DNA of 64,000 bases from Gracilibacillus alcaliphilus (GTDB lineage Bacteria; Bacillota; Bacilli; Bacillales; Amphibacillaceae): positions 1 through 64,000 of the forward strand of contig NZ_JAFBFA010000022.1 of assembly GCF_016909015.1 (NCBI RefSeq), written 5' to 3'. The notes under the pieces were generated by a model. That model saw only the letters and a list, made by a program, of their open reading frames with translations, was not told the DNA's origin and did no database searches. A program made the position numbers and the translations under genes. This document shows, one piece after another, positions 36,736-44,408 of the stretch (positions within the stretch are counted from its first letter, which is position 1; the number at the start of each line of letters is the position of its first letter).

Positions 36736-37575
36736 GTGGGGAAACGAAAAAGAACATCTAAAGTCGATAAGTGGATTAAAGAAGGTAGAGGAACTGGCAG
36801 TGGGGCAGATTATCAGCCTTGGCTAAAAGTTCAAGATGTTTCCTCATTAGGTCGGTCAACGAGATTAAAAGGTACAAAAGCCGGTAGACAACATGAGTTT
36901 TTATCGGATTTGGAACGAAATTACTTTTATTTGACTGAATTTTCCGATGTTGTCTTAGATATTCGTGAACAATTTCCTTTATTACCACAAGAAGAGACGA
37001 TTGTCATTGCGGAAGCGCTTGGAATAAAACACCCAGCTGATCCAAAAACAGGCGATCCAATTGTTATGACAACGGACTTTTTATTAACAGTTGATAAGGG
37101 AGAAGGTGTATTTGAAGTCGCTCATACTATCAAAATGAAAGACAAGCTATTAGAAGAACGTGTGTTAGAGAAATTCGAAATTGAACGTGAATACTGGGAG
37201 CGTAAAGGCATTAGTTGGGGTATTGTAACAGAGGAAGAAATTGATAAGATCGTGGCTAGAAATATTAGTTATATCCATGATTATTTTGATATTCGGAGCT
37301 ATGATGTATATCGAGAAATGGCTAACCAACATATAGAGGATTTATCAATGTCTCTTATGAATCGTTTGTTGAATAGTTCACGAAGTATCCGAGAAATCAC
37401 TAGTGAGTTTGATGCAGATACACACTTGCCTTTTGGAAGTGGTGTCACGTTGTTTTATCATTTGCTTGCTAAAAAAATAATGGTTACAGATATGTACAAG
37501 GCAATTGATTTAGAGCAATCAATTGATATTAAGTATATTGATGAAAGTAAATTGGAGAAGGTGAAATACGGATGA
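36736..37575 (+). CDS. tnsA: TnsA transposon endonuclease, copy 1
   Basis: 279 residues starting at GTG. TnsA is the restriction-enzyme-like subunit that cuts the 5' ends of Tn7 elements. E60 in LSDLERNYF, D114 in MTTDFLL and K133 in VAHTIKMKD match the spacing of the E63, D114 and K132 active site I recall for Tn7 TnsA, and a C-terminal helical domain follows. The protein differs from copy 2 at 19 positions by my count (about 93% identity). It overlaps the truncated tnsB by 4 bp. All catalytic residues are intact, so it may still be active with TnsB from copy 2. Confidence 0.92.
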   Translation: MGKRKRTSKVDKWIKEGRGTGSGADYQPWLKVQDVSSLGRSTRLKGTKAGRQHEFLSDLERNYFYLTEFSDVVLDIREQFPLLPQEETIVIAEALGIKHPADPKTGDPIVMTTDFLLTVDKGEGVFEVAHTIKMKDKLLEERVLEKFEIEREYWERKGISWGIVTEEEIDKIVARNISYIHDYFDIRSYDVYREMANQHIEDLSMSLMNRLLNSSRSIREITSEFDADTHLPFGSGVTLFYHLLAKKIMVTDMYKAIDLEQSIDIKYIDESKLEKVKYG

Positions 37576-38272
37576 TTTATATTAATCAGGTATTTCAATA
37601 TGTAACAGATTCAAAAAGAATTCGGGTAATAGATATGGAAGAACCGCATGTCTATATAGTAAATATTGACACGAGCAGTGCTATGCCACGTAAAGAGCTA
37701 TACTCTAGTCTAACCACAGATATCAAGCAAGGTGAACTGTTAGCGATTAGTGATCCTTATGCAAAAGTGATTTCCGAAGCTGATTTAACAGAAGTGCAGA
37801 TTCGTAAGCGCGAAGAAGATTGGGGAAATATACAAAAATACTGTGTCCCCAATATGCCAGATTTGCTCCAAAAACAAGGAAGAGAAAGCAAGATTCGTGA
37901 AATCGTTCAAGAGAGCAACTTAGGCAAGACAAAGGTTAAAAAGCTACTAACTCGCTATTGGCAGCGTGGCATGACCAAAAACGCCATGTTACCTGACTAC
38001 TCTAGTTCAGGTGGTAAAGGGAGAGCAAAAGCTCTAACAAATGCAAAGGTTGGTCGTCCTAGAAGAATAAATATAAATAATGAATATCAAACCGGTATTA
38101 ACATTACAGAAGAAGTAAAGGTTCAAATTGAACACGTTATCAATAAGTACTACAGGAAAAAGAATAACTACTCTTTAAAAGATGTTTATAATTTTATGCT
38201 ACGTGACTTCTATTCTGATCGCTATTCAGTTTCGTAAAAGTACGAAGAAGACCCAAAAAAAGATATTTAGTC
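37572..38272 (+). pseudogene. tnsB: TnsB transposase, truncated (copy 1)
   Basis: The first 218 residues match the N-terminal DNA-binding part of the copy 2 TnsB closely. At SDRY the sequence jumps: TTCAGTTTCGTAAAAG, found further downstream in the intact gene, comes next, followed by GAAGACCCAAAAA, which in the intact gene lies before it. The piece is therefore deleted and rearranged. A stop at 38235-38237 ends the frame. The whole DDE catalytic domain is missing. The remaining part could still bind TnsB sites. Confidence 0.87.
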
Positions 38273-38468
38273 GTTCCGAGAATTTTACGAAGGATGGCAC
38301 GTAAAGAATCAGGCTCCACTATGGAAAAGCGTAAACAGGAAATGATGTCGCGGGGGTACTAATTATTCTAGTTTCGGTACCATCACGGTAGAAAGCCTAC
38401 TTAGTTTTCCCACTGTAACATACAGATTGCAATCAAGTATATTAACTCTATAAGGAGTGAGGTATTAA
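38273..38468 (+). other. Junction debris and leader of the cargo gene
   Basis: A short open stretch (RILRRMARKESGSTMEKRKQ, ending at TAA near 38360) cannot be assigned to a family. The TATATTAACTCTATAAGGAG segment before 38469 supplies the ribosome site, and perhaps a promoter, for the NmrA-like gene. Confidence 0.4.
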
Positions 38469-39368
38469 ATGAAGAAAATATTACTGACAGTAACCCCCTT
38501 TGTGGATTATCCAGGGTCTATTCCCAATGAATTCGTATCTCGGCATCTTGCGAGGCAGCTTATTGAAGAAGGCTTCGATGTCCACATACTTGCAAATAAA
38601 TCGCAAAGTAAAAACTGGCCAAAAGAAGCTAAGGTCATAAATGGCAGCATTACGAAACCTGACGATACTCCTCTGGCATTTGAAAATATAGATGCAGTAT
38701 TTCTCGCAGGAGCTATTCCGGAAACTGTTTACGAAGCTGTAAATATGGCTAAAGAAGCTGGTGTAAAGAAAATAGTAACATTATCTTCACATGGTCCTGA
38801 AATAGAAATTCAATTTCCCCCCGACAGCTGGTATTGGTTAGCTATTGATGTGGTAGTTGAGCGTTCGGAGATTAAACATACGCGTATTGTTCCTTCAAAT
38901 ATTATGGCTTCTACTCTGGTTGGAGACCATTATTCAGCTGGTAAAAGTTGGGCAGAACATATAAGAGAAGATAGCCTAATTCAAGAGCCATACGTTCATA
39001 CAAAAGTCCCTCTGATCCATGAAGAAGATTTAGCATTCGTAATTTCTAAAGAACTTCAACAAGTCAATTTATCTAATAAAACACTGCATGTTTATGGGCA
39101 TTCTATAAGCCCTTTGGAGCGCAAAAAAATCCTAAGTGAAGTATTAAATAAAGAAATAAAATTCAAAGAATTAACCTCAGATGAGGCTTTTGAATACTTC
39201 CGCCAGGAAGGGCTTGATGAGTATGAAATCTCTCACAGATTAGGAGTACTTGAATCCATTTCAAATAACCCAGTTGAATTTAACTCTGAAATTACAAATA
39301 TTATTAATAGACCTCTAAAAACATATTCTCAATGGGTTAAAGAGCATACTTCATTCTTGAATGGATAA
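38469..39368 (+). CDS. NmrA-like/atypical SDR NAD(P)-binding protein (cargo)
   Basis: 299 residues. A Rossmann start (ILLTVTPFVDYPGSIPNEFVSRHLARQLIEEGFDVHIL) replaces the usual GxxGxxG, so the nucleotide-binding loop is atypical. VFLAGAIPETVYEAVNMAKEAGVKKIVTLSS and the C-terminal helical lid match NAD(P)H-binding/NmrA-like epimerase proteins. TAAGGAGTGAGG precedes the ATG. It is the only intact cargo gene of Tn7-like copy 1. The enzymatic role is unknown. Being carried alone by a deleted element suggests a selectable or regulatory benefit, but nothing shows which. Confidence 0.78.
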   Translation: MKKILLTVTPFVDYPGSIPNEFVSRHLARQLIEEGFDVHILANKSQSKNWPKEAKVINGSITKPDDTPLAFENIDAVFLAGAIPETVYEAVNMAKEAGVKKIVTLSSHGPEIEIQFPPDSWYWLAIDVVVERSEIKHTRIVPSNIMASTLVGDHYSAGKSWAEHIREDSLIQEPYVHTKVPLIHEEDLAFVISKELQQVNLSNKTLHVYGHSISPLERKKILSEVLNKEIKFKELTSDEAFEYFRQEGLDEYEISHRLGVLESISNNPVEFNSEITNIINRPLKTYSQWVKEHTSFLNG

Positions 39369-39447
39369 ACATAAAATAAATGGAAGGGTAATCGCATAAC
39401 AGCACCTAATGCCCCACGAACGAGGCGCGATTGTTGAAGATCACATC

Positions 39448-39600
39448 AGAAAATGATCTAACTTTTTTATAAAAATTGAACACCGCAGCGTAAAGGAAGA
39501 ATCCATTTTGATCAATCTTTTTTCAAAATGGTTTCTTCTTGTTTACGGTGATATAAGGGTTTGTGAGGAATTTCTGATCAAACTTTATTTTAAAGCTACA
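39448..39600 (-). repeat. Right-end binding-site array of Tn7-like copy 1
   Basis: Read on the minus strand, three sites fit AAAG(T/A)T(T/A)GATCA. They lie at about 39448-39467, 39503-39522 and 39570-39590, and the terminal TGTAGCTTTAAAATAAAG starts at 39600. The right-end sites share AAAGTT with the left-end array but differ in the CGA-GTTT half. Tn7 ends are likewise asymmetric. Confidence 0.65.
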
Positions 39601-39605
39601 CTGTT
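39601..39605. repeat. Right 5-bp target duplication (CTGTT) of copy 1
   Basis: It is identical to 36605-36609. One further G (39606) separates it from the left end of copy 2. The copy 2 duplication is therefore predicted to be TGTTG (39602-39606). Confidence 0.8.
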
Positions 39606-39620
39606 GTGTGGCTTTGAAAT

Positions 39621-39696
39621 AAAGTTGCGACGTTTGTAAAAAAGATACGATGTTTAAAACAAAGTCACGATGTTTATAAAAAAGTTGCGAAGTTTT
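39621..39696 (+). repeat. Left-end TnsB-binding-site array, copy 2
   Basis: Four AAAG-nnnCGA-nGTTT repeats at about 20-bp spacing lie from 39621 to 39696, nearly identical in sequence and spacing to 36624-36698. Confidence 0.75.
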
Positions 39697-39732
39697 ACCC
39701 CTTTGGATATGATTGTCTAAAGGGGTGTTTTT
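39697..39732 (+). terminator. Hairpin overlapping the tnsA ribosome site, copy 2
   Basis: ACCCCTTT pairs with AAAGGGGT, followed by five T and the GTG start. It is identical in design to 36699-36735. Confidence 0.7.
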
Positions 39733-40572
39733 GTGGTGAAAAGAAAAAGAATATCTAAAGTCGAAAAATGGATTAAAGAAGGTAGAGGAATTGGCAGTGG
39801 GGCAGATTATCAGCCTTGGCTAAAAGTTCAAGATGTTTCCTCATTAGGTCGGTCAACGAGATTAAAGGGTATAAAAACTGGCAGACAACATGAGTTTTTA
39901 TCTGATTTAGAACGAAACTACTTTTATTTGACCGAATTTTCCGATGTTGTCTTAGATATTCGTGAACAATTTCCTTTATTACCACAAGAAGAGACAATTG
40001 TCATTGCGGAAGAGCTTGGAGTTAAACACCCAATTGATCCAAAAACAGGCGATCCAATTGTTATGACAACGGACTTTTTATTAACAGTTGATAAGGGACA
40101 GGGTGTATTTGAGGTCGCTCATACTATCAAAATGAAAGATAAGCTACTAGAAGAACGTGTGTTGGAAAAATTCGAAATTGAACGGGAATTCTGGGAGCGT
40201 AAAGGCATTAGTTGGGGTATTGTAACAGAGGAAGAAATCAATAAGACAATGGCTAGAAATATTAGTTATATTCATGATTATTTTGATATTCGGAGCTATG
40301 ACGTATATCGAGAAATGGCTAATCAACATATAGAAGATTTATCAATGTCTCTTATGAATCGTTTATTGAATAATTCGCGTAGTATCCGAGAAATTACTAG
40401 TGAGTTTGATGCAGATACACATTTGCCTTTTGGATGTGGTGTTACGTTGTTTTATCATTTGCTTGCTAAAAAAATAATGGTTACAGATATGTACAAGCCG
40501 ATTGATTTAGAGCAACCAATTGATGTTAAGTATATTGATGAAAGTAAATTGGAGAAGGTGAAGTACGGATGA
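39733..40572 (+). CDS. tnsA: TnsA transposon endonuclease, copy 2
   Basis: 279 residues with GTG start and AAAGGGG ribosome site inside a hairpin. The same E60, D114 and K133 active-site residues are present as in copy 1. It makes the 5' strand cuts so that, with TnsB, the element leaves by cut-and-paste. It overlaps tnsB by 4 bp (ATGA). Nucleotide similarity to copy 1 runs through tnsA into tnsB, so the two elements share a recent ancestor. Confidence 0.94.
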   Translation: MVKRKRISKVEKWIKEGRGIGSGADYQPWLKVQDVSSLGRSTRLKGIKTGRQHEFLSDLERNYFYLTEFSDVVLDIREQFPLLPQEETIVIAEELGVKHPIDPKTGDPIVMTTDFLLTVDKGQGVFEVAHTIKMKDKLLEERVLEKFEIEREFWERKGISWGIVTEEEINKTMARNISYIHDYFDIRSYDVYREMANQHIEDLSMSLMNRLLNNSRSIREITSEFDADTHLPFGCGVTLFYHLLAKKIMVTDMYKPIDLEQPIDVKYIDESKLEKVKYG

Positions 40573-42728
40573 TTTATATTAATCAGGTATTTCAGTATGT
40601 CACAGATTCAAAAAGAATTCGTGTAATAGATATTGAAGAACCGTATGTCTATATAGTTAATATTGACACCAGCAGTGCTATGCCACGCAAAGAGCTATAC
40701 TCTAGTCTAACCACAGATATCAAGCAAAGTGAACTGTTAGCGATTAGTGATCCTTATGCAAAAGTAATTTCCGAAGATGATTTAACAGAGGTGCAAATTC
40801 GTAAGCGTGAAGAAGATTGGGGAAATATACAAAAATACTGTATCCCCAATATGCCAGATTTGCTCCAAAAACAAGGAAGAGAAAGCAAGATTCGTGAAAT
40901 CGTTCAAGAGAGCAACTTAGGCAAGACAAAGGTTAAAAAGCTACTAACTCGCTATTGGCAGCGTGGTATGACTAAAAATGCTATGTTACCTGACTACTCT
41001 AATTCAGGTGGTAAAGGTAAAACGAAAGCTTTAACGAAAGAAAAAGTTGGTCGTCCTAGAAAAATAAATATAAATAATGAATATCAAACTGGTATTAACA
41101 TTACAGACGAAGTAAAAGACCAAATTGAACACGTTATCAATAAGTACTACAGGAAAAAGAATAACTACACATTAAAAGATGTTTATAACTTTATGCTTCG
41201 TGACTTCTATTCTGATCGCTATAAGGAGAACGGTGAACTGAAGTATCGTATTTGGGATGCTACCCGAATTCCTTCATACCATCAATTTTACTATTGGTTC
41301 AAAAAACTAGAAGACCCAAAAAGTGATATTCAGTTTCGTAAAAGCACGAAAGAATATGAATTGAAGCATCGTCCGATTTTAAGTAATTCTAAATCGGAAA
41401 CAAATGGTCCTGGAACTAGATTCCAGATTGACGCAACTATTGCGGATATTTATTTAGTTAGTTCGCTTGATGTAAATAAAGTAATTGGACGACCAGTTAT
41501 TTATGCGGTACTAGATGTGTATTCACGTATGATCACAGGTCTCTACGTTGGACTAGAAGGTCCATCATGGATTGGTGCCATGATGGCTTTAGATAATATG
41601 GTTGCGGATAAAGTAGAATTTTGTAAGCAATATGGTATTGATATTACACCTGAGCAATGGCCAACACATCATTTGCCTGAAATTATTATTGCAGACCGAG
41701 GTGAGTTTGAAGGTTATTCGGTAGACAACTTAATTAATAATCTTAATATTAAAATTGAGAATACTACGGCTTACCGTGGAGATTTGAAAGGGATTGTTGA
41801 AAGAAAATTCCGCACGTTTAACGGGAAGGTCAAGCAAAAAGCACCTGGAGCCATTCAAAAAGAATATCGAGAGCGTGGAGATCAGGATTATCGTTTAAAT
41901 GCTACGCTGAATTTAAAGGAATTTACGTCTCTTATTATTACAATGGCACTGCATCATAATCAAAAGGTCATTGATAAATACCCTATTGAAAAAGAAATGG
42001 TTGCCGAAGGATTAGTTCCAACGCCGATTAATTTATGGAATTGGGGCATTCAAAATCGCACAGGAAGGCTAAGAACAATTGATAGAAATATTCTTCGTTT
42101 GAATGTGCTACCACGAGGAAAGGCGACAATTTCAAGGGCTGGCATCAGGTTTAAAAATCTCTTATATGGTTCTCAAAGAGCGATTGAAGAACATTGGTAT
42201 TTGAAGTTGAAAAATAGAAGTGTAGAAGTTGTTTATGATCCTCGAAACGTTGAAAAAATCTATATTCCCCACGATGATGGAACAGACTTTGAGACGTGTA
42301 TTTTGTTAGAACCAAGTCAGCAATATAAAGAAGATTTCTTAGAAGAGATTATCTTTCAACAACAACTTCGGAATGAAATAGAAGGAATAGAACGTACAAA
42401 TCAAATTCAACTGACGATAAATACAGATGCAGCAATGGAAGAGATCATTAAGAAAGCTGTGAAAAACAAAAAACAATCTTACAACCAACCGACGAGTAAG
42501 AAAGCCAAAATAGCTTCTATTCGCGATAACAAGGATGTTGAAAAACTATTAAACCGTGAATCTGAAAAATTTGATTTATCACCAGATAAGGTTAGTGAAT
42601 CAGCCGAAGTAATCGACTTCGTTATAAAAGAGAAGAACGGTGAAGATACACTACCAAAGAAATCAACCTCACGCCTAATGCAAAAATTAAAGAAGAAGCG
42701 AGATGAGGAACTTGGGAAAAACAAATGA
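40569..42728 (+). CDS. tnsB: TnsB DDE transposase
   Basis: 719 residues. Helix-turn-helix DNA-binding segments lie in the first 250 residues (SKIREIVQESNLGKTKVKKLLTRYW). The catalytic triad is D288 (RFQIDATIAD), D376 (IIADRGEF) and E411 (GIVERKFR). The gaps of 88 and 35 residues are the same as those I recall for Tn7 TnsB (273, 361, 396). The basic C-terminal tail (about 610-719) should contact TnsC. It is co-translated with tnsA through a 4-bp overlap and overlaps tnsC by 26 bp. It recognises the element ends and performs 3' cleavage and joining. Confidence 0.95.
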   Translation: MIYINQVFQYVTDSKRIRVIDIEEPYVYIVNIDTSSAMPRKELYSSLTTDIKQSELLAISDPYAKVISEDDLTEVQIRKREEDWGNIQKYCIPNMPDLLQKQGRESKIREIVQESNLGKTKVKKLLTRYWQRGMTKNAMLPDYSNSGGKGKTKALTKEKVGRPRKININNEYQTGINITDEVKDQIEHVINKYYRKKNNYTLKDVYNFMLRDFYSDRYKENGELKYRIWDATRIPSYHQFYYWFKKLEDPKSDIQFRKSTKEYELKHRPILSNSKSETNGPGTRFQIDATIADIYLVSSLDVNKVIGRPVIYAVLDVYSRMITGLYVGLEGPSWIGAMMALDNMVADKVEFCKQYGIDITPEQWPTHHLPEIIIADRGEFEGYSVDNLINNLNIKIENTTAYRGDLKGIVERKFRTFNGKVKQKAPGAIQKEYRERGDQDYRLNATLNLKEFTSLIITMALHHNQKVIDKYPIEKEMVAEGLVPTPINLWNWGIQNRTGRLRTIDRNILRLNVLPRGKATISRAGIRFKNLLYGSQRAIEEHWYLKLKNRSVEVVYDPRNVEKIYIPHDDGTDFETCILLEPSQQYKEDFLEEIIFQQQLRNEIEGIERTNQIQLTINTDAAMEEIIKKAVKNKKQSYNQPTSKKAKIASIRDNKDVEKLLNRESEKFDLSPDKVSESAEVIDFVIKEKNGEDTLPKKSTSRLMQKLKKKRDEELGKNK

Positions 42729-44397
42729 CATGGTTGTCTTAAAGGGAGAATTTGAGAAAGGTGTCTATAAGGAACAATCTTTAAGTGAATATACCAATAA
42801 TCCTTTTATCGAGGCTCTTCCGCCGATATTCAGTGAGGATGATGTGCTAGAGCGATTTATGGTCACCCCACGAATTAGTGAGCAAGATAAATTAAGTGAA
42901 TCCAATATTCGTTATCACGTATTAAAACGTGTCAGGAACTTTATCCAGCCATTGCCGATTCATTTTGAAGTGGAACGTCGGTTGTCCACTTTGATTCGAC
43001 GGGGTTATTTAGCACGAAATCCATTAGATACAACATTTCTAGAGCGTGTTCGAGTGTTACATGAATTACGTGAAGAAGATGATCTTGCACATAAGCATAT
43101 CAAGGAGCGTTTAAATTATATTCGCTCAACTGCTGATAGCTTATCTATTATCGGTATTTCTGGAATTGGTAAAACCACAGCGATTGAACGTTTACTGCTC
43201 ATGTATCCGCAAGTGATCAAGCATGAAACTTATGAGGGACAACCTTTTAATCGCACACAAATTGTTTGGCTTAAAATCGATTGTCCATATGATGGAAGCT
43301 TATCAACGCTTTGTAAAAGCTTTTTCAAAGCAATTGATGATCTACTTGGTACTCGTTATTTAGAAAAGTACGGTTATTTAAATCGAGTCACATCGACAAT
43401 GTTGTTGCACATGACATCTTTGGCAAGTATGTATGGTATTGGTGTTTTGGTCATTGATGAAATCCAGCACTTACTACATTCAAAAAATGATCAGGAAGAA
43501 ATGCTGAACTTTTTTGTAACGCTGTCCAATACAGTTGGTATTCCCACGGTCTTAATCGGTACTTCTAAAGCGCAAAAATTATTCAAAGGAAACTTTAGAC
43601 AGGCAAGACGAGCTGCAAGTGATGGAGCTATTATTTGGGATCGTATGTTGGAGGATAGTGAAGAATGGGAGTTCTTCCTTGAAACGCTTTGGGAATTACA
43701 GTGCTTAAAATCCTATTCCGAGCTTACAGAGAATACGAAAAAGGCATTTTACTATGAGTGCCAAGGAATTACTGCTGTCGCTGTCAATTTGTTTATTCTA
43801 GCACAAGAACGAGCTTTATTCGATGAGGATAACCCGGATGAAATCATCGCACCACAAGTATTAAAAAAGACTGCTAAAGAAGATATGCAAACCATTCAAC
43901 CAATGATGAACGCTATTCGAACGAACAATTTGGCAGACATGATGAAATATGAAGATATCATGATCAATCTGGATGAAGTCATGCTGAATCATAAGCGAAA
44001 CACAGAAATAGCAGGACGTATTCAGGAGGCGTTTAAAGAACGCCAAAATACAATCCAGTATAAACGTCAAGATACGATTGAAAATTTAAGTGTTGAAGTA
44101 GCAGCCCTTGGTATTTTTGATCGATTGAAAGATAACGACATTAAAAAATTGGTACAAAAAATAGTCGAGGAATATCCACTTGATACTGATTTTCACCAGC
44201 TTAAATCAGATGTGATTGAGCAGGCGATTGCGTTAAATCAACAAAAGAAAGATCAAAAGGCAAAGGCAAATGTAAAAAAGTCAGAGGTTCTACCATTACT
44301 GAAGCTAAGAAAGCGGGCATTGGACAAAAAGCAACACCCTTATGAATTGTTGAAGGCTAATGGATACATCAAAAATCCATTGGAGGAATTCTACTAG
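42703..44397 (+). CDS. tnsC: TnsC AAA+ regulator ATPase
   Basis: 564 residues. Walker A GISGIGKTT is near 153, Walker B VLVIDEIQHL near 248, sensor-1-like LIGTSKAQKL near 285, and an arginine-rich QARRA follows. TnsC links the target selector (TnsD or TnsE) to the TnsAB transposase and mediates target immunity. The start could be ATG 42703 or ATG 42730; both lie at the end of tnsB and neither has a strong ribosome site, which suggests coupling. Length is close to Tn7 TnsC. Confidence 0.94.
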   Translation: MRNLGKTNDMVVLKGEFEKGVYKEQSLSEYTNNPFIEALPPIFSEDDVLERFMVTPRISEQDKLSESNIRYHVLKRVRNFIQPLPIHFEVERRLSTLIRRGYLARNPLDTTFLERVRVLHELREEDDLAHKHIKERLNYIRSTADSLSIIGISGIGKTTAIERLLLMYPQVIKHETYEGQPFNRTQIVWLKIDCPYDGSLSTLCKSFFKAIDDLLGTRYLEKYGYLNRVTSTMLLHMTSLASMYGIGVLVIDEIQHLLHSKNDQEEMLNFFVTLSNTVGIPTVLIGTSKAQKLFKGNFRQARRAASDGAIIWDRMLEDSEEWEFFLETLWELQCLKSYSELTENTKKAFYYECQGITAVAVNLFILAQERALFDEDNPDEIIAPQVLKKTAKEDMQTIQPMMNAIRTNNLADMMKYEDIMINLDEVMLNHKRNTEIAGRIQEAFKERQNTIQYKRQDTIENLSVEVAALGIFDRLKDNDIKKLVQKIVEEYPLDTDFHQLKSDVIEQAIALNQQKKDQKAKANVKKSEVLPLLKLRKRALDKKQHPYELLKANGYIKNPLEEFY

Positions 44398-44408
44398 GAG
44401 GGAATCAA

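Larger units (their letters stand above)
36610..39600 (+). mobile_element. Tn7-like element copy 1, internally deleted
   Basis: The left end TGTAAGTTTAAAATAAAG and right end (read inward) TGTAGCTTTAAAATAAAG are inverted matches with the TGT...ACA termini of the Tn7 family. The element is 2991 bp and flanked by perfect 5-bp duplications. It carries tnsA, the N-terminal third of tnsB, tnsB debris and an NmrA-like gene. It lacks tnsC, tnsD and tnsE. Because it lies nearer glmS than copy 2 and has intact duplications, it probably inserted later, using transposition proteins supplied in trans by copy 2 or a relative (inference). Confidence 0.85.
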
